Positions 1-11,492 of a stretch of DNA of 64,000 bases are shown piece by piece (the stretch's first letter is position 1; the number at the start of each line of letters is the position of its first letter). The notes below the pieces were generated by a model that had not been told where the DNA came from, made no database searches, and saw only the letters and a list, made by a program, of their open reading frames with translations. The translations under genes and the position numbers were made by a program. This DNA is from Symsagittifera roscoffensis (lineage: Eukaryota; Xenacoelomorpha; Acoela; Convolutidae): assembly GCF_963678635.1 (NCBI RefSeq), contig NC_087066.1, forward strand, positions 60,296,875 through 60,360,874. Reading direction: 5' to 3'.

Positions 1-21
1 GATAATTCAAAGTCTATTTAA

Positions 22-210
22 ATGATACGAACAATTTTTAGTAGAACAGATATTTTTTTACTAATCGTAATTTTCATCACATTTTTATCATCCCTAATCA
101 TGACAATGTGCAAATGTGTAAAAAAGGCAATAGTCACATTCGCTTTAGCAACAATCCGTTTAATTCTTTTCATCGAAGATTATTACAATAAATATAAATC
201 TTCCCACTAA
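22..210 (+). pseudogene. Short membrane-spanning ORF, possible tail of a truncated envelope gene
   Basis: This frame of 62 codons has a strongly hydrophobic segment at about residues 11-29, a Cys/Lys-rich stretch (CKCVKK), a second hydrophobic stretch and a basic end. That is the shape of a membrane anchor followed by a short cytoplasmic tail. It lies in the same G-poor, A/C-rich strand as the glycoprotein remnant downstream and is followed by a Pro/Ser-rich frame. The same order (membrane segment, then Pro/Ser-rich frame) recurs at 3347-4614. I infer that it may be the end of a second envelope-type gene cut by the window start. No family is recognised directly, so this could also be chance coding potential in biased sequence. 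Confidence 0.3.
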
Positions 211-446
211 GAAACAAATAAATCAAACACATTTCCAAAATTGCTAACCAACCACCACCAAAACAGTCTTCACCAACATCCTCCCAAGAAAACCCAATCA
301 TACCTACAACTACCCAAAACCCCCAAACATCCACACGAATTTCTTTCCAAGATAACCCGTAAACTTTTGAAGAACGACACGCTCGCTTATCTGAACCACT
401 AGAACCAGTTCAGCGACAAGCATCCCTAAATGAATCAACATATAAT

Positions 447-1045
447 TTGTACACCACATTATCACAAGACTTAAATCGAATAAGACATATTAGTCAAAAT
501 CAAAATACAGTTGAAGTAAATAGACAAGTTATACATCTACGAAGAAATAGAAATTTTCAAACTCCCAGAGTTCATTTTGATATACCCCAATCACCAACAC
601 CAACTACTTCAGAAATTTTAAGTGGTACATTACCAGAAACTCCCACACTCCTTTCACAACATAGCACCTCAAGTATACCCTCAGACTATCTAGGTTCAAC
701 CCCCGCATCACAACAAATCCGAGAAAACCCTTTTAATCCCCCAGATACCAGAGAAAGACCACCATATTGGACAACACACTCATATACACAAGGTGAACCG
801 AACTTGGTAAATGAACCAATAGATATTTCTACTGATAAAACACTATCATCGTTACCAGAAACATGATCACTCCCTCAACACCATCATTAAGTCAAATCTC
901 ACCGACACTTTTCCCTTTAAATTTCCCGAATAACCTCGACGCTAGATATCGAGAACAAACATCATCAAACATCCCTTTACGATTAGATTGGAACACTTTC
1001 GTAGCACCTCCCTCATTATTTGGACAACATCAAGAAAGTAACTGA
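447..1045 (+). pseudogene. Pro/Ser/Thr-rich low-complexity frames in the A/C-rich block
   Basis: Two overlapping frames (447-866 and 863-1045) encode Pro, Ser, Thr, Asn and Gln-rich sequence without a recognisable domain. It would be disordered if translated. The 4-base overlap at 863 suggests a frameshift in one older reading frame. A/C bias alone yields Pro/Thr/Gln-rich translations, so coding status is uncertain. The position after the hydrophobic frame at 22-210 mirrors the Pro/Ser-rich frame at 3946-4614 after the membrane frame at 3347-3736. Confidence 0.25.
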
Positions 1046-1339
1046 CTCCACAGTTGGGCACTCAATAGATTACAATATAGACAAGATATCCACGAAGATA
1101 TTCGAGAACATAATATTCAAATACTTCAACAAAATAGTCTCCAATTGAAATTATAAAATCACAATCAAATTAAATAATATTGTTCAACATCCCTACCCAT
1201 TAAATCCACCAAATATAACAGCTCAATCGCTACCACCACCATTTATAACAACTGAAGTAATATATAAATTCGATAGATTTACAAAAAACACAATTGGATA
1301 CATAACATTTTACAACCCATACTCCGGATTATCATACGC

Positions 1340-3332
1340 ATGTATATTCTAAAAATATTAACGTTTCAACCCATCCTTTTTCTAAAATTTTCCGACCAAA
1401 ACACAAATCCTTCTCCTCGCACAGGACCCCAGGATTCATTAAAAACACACTATGATTGTGAAGAAAACGAACAAAAAACACTACACAAATATGCAATAAA
1501 TCAAGTATCACAATGCGAAACAGAACCACAAGCTATAGAAACTACAAATGTAATAGCATTATTGTACTCAAAAGCCCGAGCAACAACAGTCACAGGATAT
1601 AAATTTACAGCAACATTTTCCGAAAAGAAAGTACATTGTTCACAAGTTTCCAACGGAAATAAGAACCGACTTGATCACGAATCATTTTACCAGAGTAATA
1701 TTGAAAGACTTTCCCGACAATTATAAAAACGAATTACTCAGACTAAATCTAACAAGAAATAAAAACACAGACAGAAAAATAATAAATTTTCAAGTCTTTG
1801 CCGACTCTGTACATCAAGCAGAAATTGAACGATATCAAGGACATGTTAAATTAGACAAATAATACCCATATAATGGCGCACACGGACGATTAACTTATGA
1901 TACAAACGATAAATACTGGATACCACACATTGGAATAAATAATCTTTCAAACTGCAAAGCAGATACAAAAAATAAAGTATATCAAGAAATAATGTTTTTT
2001 GATTGGAAAATACAACTTGAAAAAATACAACTCACACGAAATTTAACTGATAACACCATGATCGATCAAGGAATCAGATTACCCTGCAAAAATGATCAAG
2101 GTTATTGTGATCCTACAACAAGGACCCAAGCAACAATTGTTTGGTTTCCCGAAGATACATGAACAACATTTCAAGTAGCAAAAATACCCGCTCGAATGAT
2201 AAAATTTCATGAAAAATATTTTATTGAATCAATCTCATACGAACAAGTAATTTTGTCTCGCAAACAAAGCACTGATTTCAAAAACATTCATGATATAGAA
2301 AATAAATTAACACGCTTTCAAGTCTATCAAGAAACAGAATTTGCATGTAAATATAACAATCCACTTTGTAAAACACAATACTCTGAAATATTGTCGAATA
2401 CGAAAAAGGTTTCGACATGACCACTGGAAAAATAAAATTTGACCCTTATGCCACAGGTCATTCTCTTAACGAAGGAACATCATACGTCCCAGTTAACTTT
2501 TATAAAAGTAAAGGTCAACCTGGTGGAAAATTAAAACCATACGACAGTAAAAGCACACGTTTACAAGAATTATCACTAATGAATAGCACCTACTTTGGTA
2601 ATATTCATTATAATATCCACTTGGACATGAAATTAGACTACATAATTAGCAGAATTTTTCAAGAAATGTCACTTTCTGAATTAGAAACACTTCATCAACT
2701 ATGCGAATTAGAAAGAACACAAATTTTACAATCACTCGCATTAGCAGTACTAAAAATACCTTACGCAGGATATTTATTATCAGGAAACAGATCAAATTTT
2801 CTTGATTACGAAGGAAACATTTTATGGTTTTATACTTGCACCAAAAAAGTATCACCATTATAGGTTTTCGAAGATAAACGTTGTTATAAAAAAATCCCCA
2901 TATTCTATAAAAAATAAAGTACATTTTGTCGATACACTCTCAAGACGAACTTATTTTTGGGATACCGCAGTCCCATGTGGATCAGAAAATAGCCACAATG
3001 TCGTACAATTAAACCCTGATGAAGATAAATACTACCTACTTACACCGTATCCTACATTAATGCAACCACTTAAAAAGTTTTCACCCGAAACCATCCAAGC
3101 TATCGCTCGTAACCCAAATATTGATTTACAATCAATTGGAATATACTCTAAATCTGATATACAACATCACATTAGAACATAACAATTTCAAGAATTACTA
3201 ACACAAATGGACACAATACAACGACAATCAATCGACCAGAATTTAATAAAACTTGCCGAAACCGCAGGATTTGCAGACATTTATACACAAGACTACAGCG
3301 GATATTTTAAAGATATCAAAGACTACATATAA
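1340..3332 (+). pseudogene. Endogenous viral-type envelope glycoprotein remnant (chuvirus/retroelement-env-like)
   Basis: Homology runs through several frames (about 1340-1726, 1671-1862, 1863-2165, 2196-2420, 2417-2863, 2802-3332), so the gene is broken by frameshifts and stops. What is seen: a Cys-poor N-terminal part with an early YDC; a mid region with a Cys-x-x-x-x-x-x-Cys element followed by DPTT near 2090-2120; a helical segment ending LCELERTQ near 2697; then NRSNFLD, a Cys pair, a CYKKIP element near 2877 and an FVDTLSRR-type stretch near 2930. From family knowledge, this order resembles the glycoproteins of chuvirus-like negative-strand viruses, which recur as endogenous elements and as captured env genes of metazoan LTR elements. 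The assignment is by pattern memory, not alignment. No polymerase or gag is visible in the window. It is non-functional as it stands. Confidence 0.6.
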
Positions 3333-3346
3333 GTAAACGGTGAAAA

Positions 3347-3736
3347 ATGAAGACCACAGGATATTTCACTCATAAATATTTTCAGTTTTTTTTCTTCTTA
3401 AAAAACAAAATTCTTGCCTTTCTAGGATGGCCCTATTACATCTTAGAAAAATTAACCATTTTATACGCCATGTTTAACTTTATAGGATTTTTTTTCTCAC
3501 TGTTAAAAGGAATCTATAACACATGCGCTATACACACACAAGTGAACCGCCAAGCAAATGTAGCACGTATACTATTTGCAGGATTTTTCGGAATTTTCTC
3601 ATCATCAATCAATAAAATACTTCTAGATGCACAAATAAAAGAATATAATACAAAAACATCCACAAGACCAAACACATATAACGAAGAACATAATAATGTA
3701 GATACAACACCTACAGCACCACAGATACCACCCTAA
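3347..3736 (+). pseudogene. Membrane-spanning frame following the glycoprotein remnant
   Basis: This frame of 129 codons follows the glycoprotein remnant by 15 bp. It contains aromatic and hydrophobic stretches near residues 10-30 and 35-62, and a third near 70-90, followed by a hydrophilic Asn/Thr/Pro-rich tail. The placement fits the membrane anchor and cytoplasmic end of the upstream envelope remnant, split off by a frame change or stop. Alternatively it is a separate small membrane protein. No catalytic or binding motif is visible. Confidence 0.35.
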
Positions 3737-3945
3737 CCACAAAATCATCCATTATCATTAGTTCCCCGAAATTTTCGAAACCTAGCAATCACAAATAATG
3801 CAAACTTTTGACCAAAAACAACACAAAGTCCCATTCAGCACATAATGACAAATCTCTCACAAAATGATGATACATATGAACAAATTATTGAACAACCCCA
3901 TACCACCACTTTTCAGTCTCAAAATAATCATTTTTTCAGCCCACG

Positions 3946-4614
3946 ATGAGCCGACAAATTGGATCCCTCCATCGCTCAAATTCCCACCCAGCCAACCTCC
4001 AAACTCAAATCCCAATTATCCCACTTTTTGCTTTCCCGCCACCCGATTTTCCAATTATTAATATACCATCAAGCACGAATTCAGATACTAACTCAGATAT
4101 TTCAGTTTTTCTTCTTATCTCACAATTTAATAACTCCGATGTAGAAAGCCCCGACAAATTTGCAGACTCCGAACCATCTCCCTCTACCCATACCCAGACC
4201 AACTCCTCAGTTTTTTCGCAACCCCCTTTTCGACCCAAACAATCCAATCATCCACTTCCATCCCTTTCCACTCCTTCTTACGCTTCCCAAGTAACCCCAA
4301 CCTATTCTCCATTTCATTCCGACAGATCACACAAAACCTCCCCAGATACCATCCAAATTTCCGCAGAACTCGGCAATTTTATTACATTACAACAACAACT
4401 AATACATCCCCAAACTCTCACAATACATCAACTATCATCCACAATAACATCCTCAAATCCACCAACTCCTACACCCTCTTCAGCTTACACTCCATCATTA
4501 GCTCAGTCATCCACATCCACTGAAGCACCTACCAGTACTTACCGAGCTTATCGCACTTTTAAACGAAAATTCCCAAATCGCCCATTCCCATCCCCAAGGC
4601 CTGTGCTTACATAA
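3946..4614 (+). pseudogene. Pro/Ser/Thr-rich frame at the end of the A/C-rich block
   Basis: This open frame of 222 codons is dominated by Ser, Pro and Thr with a short basic end (FKRKFPNRPF). No domain is recognised. It ends at about 4614, where the G-poor composition of the plus strand also stops abruptly. It may be an accessory or cytoplasmic portion of the viral-type element, or simply open because A/C-rich DNA lacks stop codons on this strand. Confidence 0.25.
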
Positions 4615-4616
4615 TA

Positions 4617-6410
4617 GTTTCTGCCGGAACCGGGAACAGAAAGTAAATGTGAATCTCCTGCTCTGCTGTAGACAGAGACTGTTGGAGCAAGAAAATTGGC
4701 GCACGGCCCGCAAATCTGTCGAGATTTGCAGAAGGTGTTGGAACATAGCGAAATGGTCGAGCAAGAGGTTGAGGCTATGGAAAAAAGAGTTGGGGAAGCC
4801 TAGACGAAGACAGAAATAGGGAGAGATGAGAAACTGAATTGTGCGAAAACCTAACCAAGCCAACAACGCTTGATGATTGAAAACTTTAACTGTTTGTTTT
4901 AATTAGAACCTGGTCAGAACAGAAGTAGAAATTGTTGCAATTTGTTTAAAAATGTTGAATTACAAAGAGAATCGTTTGTTATTATTTATTTAGGCACGAT
5001 ATTATTTAAGTTTAATAAACTAAGTAAACCTGAGTGAAATTTTTTAAACCCATATAGAACTCATCAGGTTATGGGTACGCTCGCTTGAGAAGGGTGGAAT
5101 CCTCAAATATTTTCCTAGCCACAAAGTTTCTTAGTTTGAATAAAAGGAAAACAGCATGTGTAAATGATTTTAATTTGTGAGTAACTCTAAGTTAATTTTA
5201 ACGGGTGCGTCGCCCCGACACATTCCAAAAATTTTCAAACAAGTAAGAGCGAAAAGAAGTTTTATGATGGAATGACGTAAGCGGTCAGAAAATAAGTTTT
5301 ATCTAGGACACTCCTCGTGGTGCATATTTGGCGAAAGTGTAAGAAGGCAGTGAGATTCACTATAATGCCCTTTATGACCCGTGGTGAGTTGCGGTAATGT
5401 ACATAAATTTTAGTTTCTGATGCGGTTTGTAAGTTTATTATAGAGCACTGGATCACCATTGAAGATAACCCGGAGTGAGTTATGCGTTCAATGGAGACAT
5501 CGAGGAGACTATCTGGGGAGTGTTTGCCATTCCCCCGGATGGAACAACCGAGCCATCCGACGCACGCCGAGAATAACATTAAAGGTGTTGTTATCAAGTT
5601 TCAATAAAGATGAGGCTCATATTGTTCCAGAATTTTAAATTTTCAAATTTTCGATTCGGGCTGGAACAATTCTCAGAAATGCGAAAAGCGGTCGTTTTGA
5701 CCAGAAAATATACCAAAAAACAGCCCAGCCGATTGAAAGACGGAAAAAAGTCGGAAAAAGGGAGAGAAGAAAAAAGATAAACGAAGCCAATTGTCGTAAC
5801 TCGATGATACGACAAGATGTTCGTCAGCAGAAGACCGTGGAAAAAGAAGGTCAAAGGCGACATTCGGGACGGATCCGAACCCTTGCGTGCATCAGAAGTT
5901 GGGAAATATCAGCAATATCTCCGGGAGAGTACGGAACCAGAGACCCGGTGCCCAGAGAGTTTTGATCTACCTTATCGATATATTTAAGCTGCTGAAATGC
6001 CCTGAACGCATTTTATTCACTCTGATTTTAGTCTAGTTTTTCAGAGCATGAACAGTAGAGTAGAGGAAAGAGTCAATCCATCTCTGACGGATTTGGCTGA
6101 TAACTGTCAGTGAAAACAAATATAATTGGGGTTTTCTAGCCGTGTTTTTATTAGTATTCATGTTGTCTGGGGATTTGAAACCCAGCTATGTGTTTAATTT
6201 TGGATGTAAACGAAAGCTAATCAAAATTCATTTGGCTGATAGCCTAAAAGTGGTAACATAGTTTTTAGCCCAAAACAGACCAGAAATAAACAACTGGCTA
6301 GGTCAAGCTGGTTGAAAACGAATGGGATTAAGGTAACTGACGTCAGGCAGTCGTATGTAGGGACTTTTCCTACGCTCCGTTACTGTCTAGGCGAATGTTA
6401 CATTCATTTT
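4617..6410. other. Unassigned 1.8 kb after the viral-type block
   Basis: No gene can be supported here. Base composition becomes balanced compared with 1-4616. A short stretch at about 4700-4800 could encode a coiled-coil-like peptide with stops on both sides, which may be a remnant. A promoter-like TATATTTAAG lies near 5979. The block could include a long terminal repeat of the preceding element, but no matching partner repeat is inside the window. Confidence 0.4.
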
Positions 6411-6420
6411 GAGAATTATC

Positions 6421-6490
6421 AATAGTTGTAGAAGTGGCTATTCCTGTCGGTGGTAACGGCAGTTCAAGAGTGGGTAAAACCTCATCCGAG
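6421..6490 (-). repeat. Short fragment resembling the Copia linker region
   Basis: About 65 bp here match the segment at 11248-11315 of the Copia remnant by eye. Shared pieces include TTGTAGAAGT, GTTCAAG and GGTAA/GATAACGGC. This suggests a second, heavily eroded Copia relative in the same orientation. The match is short and ungapped identity is only roughly three quarters. Confidence 0.3.
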
Positions 6491-6926
6491 TCAACCAACA
6501 TTTTATGTTGTTTTAGGATTTGTGTGTGTCAAAGATTGTTCATGATACATTGTGGGATTTTGAGTCTCGAAAAAAGAAAATGTTCACCAGACATTTTTTT
6601 GAAGACACTGAGCCCGACTCGTTAAGCTTCAAATTTTTCTACATCAAATATATTATATTTATCAAAAAAAACTGCGAGTTATTATCCTAATTTTTGACAC
6701 AAGAAACTGGTTGTAATGAGTTGTAATGTCTGCAAAGTTTTTTTTTGAATTCTAAATTAAAATTTTTTAGTTTCATAATCAATATGTTTATCAACTAACA
6801 TCTTATTTATCAAAAAACAACTCATTGAGTTAGTAACCTAATTGTTGACACAAGAAACAACTTCTAAATTGCTTATAGCTCGTCTAGATAGTTTCTGAAC
6901 TGTTTTTGTACATTTTTTGTTCGAAC

Positions 6927-7115
6927 GGATACAGGGTGTCCCGATCGGCAAACTGTTTTTTGTTCTTTCTGTGACTTGTGCTTAAAATGCATTTCTTAGT
7001 ACCGGATACAGAGTATCCTGGTGTGTTTGAAATATCTACCTTCTACTTCTTCGCAGTTTTTGTTCAATTGACATTACTTTTACCGGATACCGGGTATCCT
7101 GGTTTGTTGCTGAAG
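6927..7115 (+). repeat. Three degenerate direct repeats of a near-palindromic GGATAC..GTATCC unit
   Basis: The near-palindrome GGATAC-x-GGGTATCC (with small variations) occurs at about 6927, 7003 and 7083, spaced 76-80 bp apart. It is followed each time by a TTTG/TTTT-rich stretch. A weaker pair of direct repeats (GACACAAGAAAC preceded by TTATTTATCAAAAAA) lies just upstream at about 6655-6720 and 6800-6870. These may be untranslated-region repeats beside the LINE remnant that ends at 7400. Confidence 0.45.
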
Positions 7116-7399
7116 TCTAACATACCCTATCAGAAGGAGCAATTTGTATTTCGTATCTTCCATACTTCCCATGACACAAATGTTTGCAAGTTGATTTTCC
7201 ATGACGTCGATGATTTTGAATATGCACCAGGAATAACCGCAACAACATACTTAAGCTTTAATATGTTCTATGATACAAAAACGTCACTCCAATTGTTAAT
7301 TTGTGATATGTATCCTGAAGGTTGTAGAGAGGGACAACTGATAATTAGCTTTCGAATGTTTCACTTTCTAAATTACAATAGAAACATTCGGTGGCATTC

Positions 7400-9450
7400 T
7401 CAAGAAAAAAACCACCGCTTTTCTCGATCTTTAAAAACAGCGTACGCAAATTTATAAAGAAAGTTTTTTTCCCATACATCAAGCATTGAATTTATCCAAA
7501 ATTTGCCTGTAAATTGAATCAATTCTTCTGCTGAAAAGGGATAACGGTTTGCAGCAAAACACAGGCGGGAAATTGCAGCTCGATGAAAACTACAGTTTTG
7601 TAAGCAGAAATAATAAACATTTCGCAATTTTGTCTGCAGTGTTATAATTAAACAGCTATTTATAACGTTTGAAAATTTTGCATTATCACTCGAACTTATT
7701 TCAATAGAGATGTTCGTATTTCTCAACAAATTTTTGATTTCTTTGGAGAAAAAAAATTCTGTTGTTAAGAAACTGTTTTGATCTGACATATCAGAAGCAA
7801 AGAAATTGATAATTTTTAGACTGAAATGTTTGACTTGCAGGCATGGTAAGCCTACCCCAATATCTAAAATTGGGTGATATAAAACTTCTTTACTTATGTC
7901 GAGTCTGCTTAATTGTTTCATTTCTGCATTTAATAATTCTTGGCATTTACTAACAGTATCCACGTTAACTGTAGTATGACGAGCCAAATGAAAAAACTTA
8001 GAAAGAACATAAACTGACAGTGTTAATGACTTGGCCCTCAAAGATTTACTTAGTGAAATTAACCCTCGATGTTTTTGAGGTTGAGAACTCAACAATAGTT
8101 CAATGTTTTCAACTTTTTGGGAAGTATAAAACAAGACACCGAATATTTTTATTTCCTAGAATGTTTTATAGGGTGATAAATCAGGTATAGAAAGCACTTC
8201 ACTCTTACATATGTTAATCATCATTTGAAATTTTTTGCAAATTGTGTCGATTAAACAAAACAGCTGTCAATACAACGGATTTTGATAAGGTACCTCATTT
8301 CATCTGCATATGAAACTAATTTGGGGCACAATAACCCGAAACCTTCAATTGCTTTTGTAGATTCAGTTGCTTGAAGAAGGGGTTTGGCAAAAACTATGAA
8401 CAAAAATGCGGAAAGAGGGCAACCTTGTCTAACACCACGATGAATTTTGAAGCTGGCTGGTAAAAAACCATTTATCTCAAATACTGCTTTTGAGTCTAAA
8501 TACAAAGTTTCAATAGCTCTAACGGAAACCTCATCAAGGTTTAACCCTTTCAAAATTTTGATGAGAATTGATCTGTCAACTCCGTCAAATGCTTTAGAAA
8601 AGCCTAATTTTGCAGTACATGAACCTCGGTTAGCCAATTGTTCTAGAGTAATTGCTTTTTTCAACTTTCGTATTGCTGCTTGCATTTGTCTTCCAAGCAA
8701 ATACGCGTGCTGATGGTGTTTTACAAATTACAGACTACATGGGCAAAATTTTTCGCGTCCGTATTTATGAGACTGATCTGGCAAAAATTTTGTACTGCTA
8801 CGGCTTTTTCAGATTTTGGGAGCAGTTTGATTATTGCTAAATAAAAACTGTGAACAAAATGATTGCAAACTTTAGCTAAAATTGATCAAAACTCATCCGT
8901 GAAATTCTTTTAAAGCCGAGATGTAAGGCCGTCTGGTCCAGATGAGCTTTTTAAATTCAGTTTGTTTATAGCCATAAGATTTTCATTTTCTGTAAAGTAA
9001 TTATAGCCATAATTTTCATTTTTTTCGAGTTAGTTTTTTGACAAAAACGTCATTAGTAGTTGATCAGAGTCTGTTGTAAAACTATTTGAAAAAATATGTG
9101 AAAAATACTTTCGAAATTGATTAAGAATATCCTCATCCGTATGATAAACGTTCTGATCCACTTGAATTTGCTTGACTGAGTTACTTGTCTTCTTTGAAGT
9201 CCATCGACTATAAAATTTAGGCACACTCTCAAAAACATAGCAGAGAGTTTTCTGAATTTTTCAAAATCTGAAAAAATTTTCCTTGGAAACTTCTTGAAGA
9301 TGTTCCAGCACCAAATGATACTTTTCGATCAAACTCGGGCTTGGAATTTTTCCGCTGTGAACGCAATCTCTGAGAACATTTCTGATCTACACGCTTTTTT
9401 ATTCTCTTGAATAAATTTCAGAAGATCACGAAAGTTATGCTTAAATTTTT
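7400..9450 (-). mobile_element. Decayed non-LTR retrotransposon (LINE), ORF2 reverse-transcriptase part
   Basis: Reading leftward, three blocks of one LINE ORF2 are present. The first is a region before the RT (about 9030-9440; FYSRWTSKKTSNS, then DEDILNQFRKYFSHIF). The second is RT core motifs at 8290-8700: FSKAFDGVDRS, then GVRQGCPLSAFLF, then a YADE that replaces the usual YADD. The third is the post-RT part at 7400-8134 (SLSKSLRAKSLTLSVYVLSKFFHLA, shown here only as a landmark around 8030, then LPCLQVKHFSLK). The blocks are in different frames with stops between them, and the catalytic YADD second Asp is lost, so it is dead. The endonuclease domain is not seen. The clade is uncertain (L1-like or Jockey/CR1-like). 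Confidence 0.8.
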
Positions 9451-9737
9451 GTAACAACTTGGTGTTTCATTTTCAAAAATTTTTTTTTAGATCTTTACGA
9501 ATTAACATTACGAGGCTAAACTGTGCACTGGATAGGAGCACAATTTTTTGTCTGTATGTTCCTGGATTCCAGAGACAAGTCTTTAGACATTTGAAAATTT
9601 TGTCGGAACGATCAGAGAGAAGGAAAGAACACAAAAGGAACAAAGGGAGCGTCCTTGTAGCGGAATCCGCTTACAATGCACAAAATGCACAGTTTGGCCT
9701 CGTAATGAAGCTGGCGTTGTTTTTAATATTTCTTGAT

Positions 9738-10016
9738 TTAATTTCCAGTAACTAGGGCGCGCTGATAAAAGTGAGATGGCTTAACAAAAACGTGTAAGAG
9801 CAAAAGATAAGAGATTGATTTTTGAGTGCTTTGCAGAGAATCATACTCTGCTTCGAAATTCATAGAAGCATAATCTTTGCGCGCAAAAGTTTTATGTTGT
9901 TTGTCATAGTGTGTATAATCACAAAAACCATTTTTGAGTGCGAAATCAACAAAACCAAAACAATCAAGAATTTGTTTTTTGAGTTGGGTAAATCGTTTGA
10001 TACGTGCATCATTCAA
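9738..10016 (-). pseudogene. Copia RNase H domain remnant
   Basis: The frame contains GFVD, then DKQHKTFARKDYASMNFEAE as its best landmark, then a leucine-rich end. This parallels the Copia RNase H order (D..A, a KKQ..VA..S segment, then TEAEY). The catalytic neighbourhood is altered (FEAEYDSL retains the EAEY). It follows the RT remnant with only a short gap. It is short and unlikely to be functional. Confidence 0.6.
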
Positions 10017-10027
10017 CTTGATATTTA

Positions 10028-10830
10028 TTAAGTAAAAATCTGATGCCTAATTTCAGAGAATTCGAAATTCCATTTTTCGATTAAATTTTTGATGTATCTT
10101 TCTTGAGAACGTAATATACGTTTTTCACCAAAGTGATTTTTTATTTCCAAGAACCATTCGAGAACGCCCTTATCCTCAATGCGAATCCGCTTACCAAGAT
10201 TGGCAATCAGCTCTTGCACTGAAATTTCATCAATATTAAAAATTATCATGTCATCATCATTCACAGCAATGAAACTCATTTTCTTAGGATGATAAAATAA
10301 ACAGGTGTCTACAGAGCTTCTTAAGTAACCAAATTCCAAAAAAATTTTGTTAGAAACTGATTCCAAGCTCGACTCGCTCGTTTTAAGCCGTAAATACATT
10401 TTTTGAGCTTGCATACATCACGTTCACCAGACTCAAAACCACAAGGTTGCTCAATGAAAGTTTCATCCTCTGACGTAGAATTGAAGAAAGCTGTTTTGAC
10501 ATCGATTTGGCGCATTTTTATATCATGCTGTGCTGCAATGGCATATAATGAGCGAATAACTGTCATACTAATAGTAGGTGAAAAAGTTTCAGTATAATTT
10601 TGTCCATAAGTTTGACTAAATCCCTTAGCTACATAACGTGCCTTATATCGTTCAATTTAATCTTCGCTTTTATGCTTTATATCAAAAACCTATTTGCCCT
10701 TCGTTAATGGTTTTCCAGAAGGTAAAGCCACAAGAATCCATGTTTTATTTTCTACAAGACTTTTGAATTCATTTTGCATTGCAGCTTGCCATTTTTCAGC
10801 TTCAGCTGACAAATTAGCTTCCTAATAATT
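10028..10830 (-). pseudogene. Copia reverse transcriptase (RVT_2) remnant
   Basis: The domain starts near 10830 (EKWQAAMQNEFKSLVENKTW) and continues through a stop near 10690 and a second near 10660. It then runs through RQIDVKTAFFNSTSEDETF near 10470 and CKLKKCIYGLKRASRAWN near 10400. A frameshift follows, and the frame 10028-10414 carries the active-site region as VNDDDMI instead of the usual YVDDM. The order and spacing are those of the Copia RVT_2 family. Two stops and at least one frameshift make it a pseudogene. Confidence 0.85.
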
Positions 10831-10903
10831 AAGTGGAACATTGCCATTGACGCTAGCAACCATTACAAAAATTACAGTTTTCATCAGTAGAAAAATCACA
10901 ATC

Positions 10904-11488
10904 TTAGTGCCAGGCAGGTCTTCGAATCATCCGACCAGTCCTATTAGTTTTAGGAATATCAAGTCCCAAAGCAGTAGAGTGTTCTTCATCACTCACAGAT
11001 TGTTCTCTTGATTTGGATGATGTAGACCGTTTTGGTAAGAAATGTATCGAACTGTCAGGAGTGGAATAAGTGATATTTTGCAGATTGTCTGCAGTTGGAG
11101 TTTGAGGAGAAGACTCAATGGCATCAGATGTATCAAAATCATCGTGAGTTGTGTAATTTTCACTTGTATCTAAGTAGATTGGAGTATCTTGAATTTCCAT
11201 TTGCACATTATGAGGACTAGATGCTGAAGATACTCTTTGAGAAGTATCAGTAATTGTAGAAGTAGCTCTCCCTGTAGGTGATAACGGCTGTTCAAGTGGA
11301 GGAAATACTTCATTTGCATCAGTTGCTCTTGTTTGTGCATTATTGACCCCCACTGAATCTGTGACAGCCCCCACTGGATCATTGCCCGGAAAAGGCAAAA
11401 CACCAGCACACCTTGATCCGTTATCGAGACCTGGGAATTGTTCTTCGTGAAATGTCACATTCCGAGAGCGATAAAATTTCTTTTTCAC
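10904..11488 (-). pseudogene. Copia integrase-RT linker region
   Basis: The frame opens with KKKFYRSRNVTFHEEQFP, the typical end of Copia integrase (K..RSRDV.F.E). It runs into a Ser/Thr/Pro/Asp-rich disordered linker of about 170 residues before the RT. It ends with PKTNRTGRMIRRPAW, typical of the segment just before the RT. It is in a different frame from the integrase core upstream. Confidence 0.7.
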
Positions 11489-11492
11489 AAAA

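Noticed and set aside
5066-5080. GGTTATGGGT resembling a Copia primer-binding site
   Set aside because: It is only a partial match and no LTR end or downstream gag can be tied to it.
5262-5863. Minus-strand frames of 111 and 89 codons
   Set aside because: No motif, splice context or composition signal supports coding.
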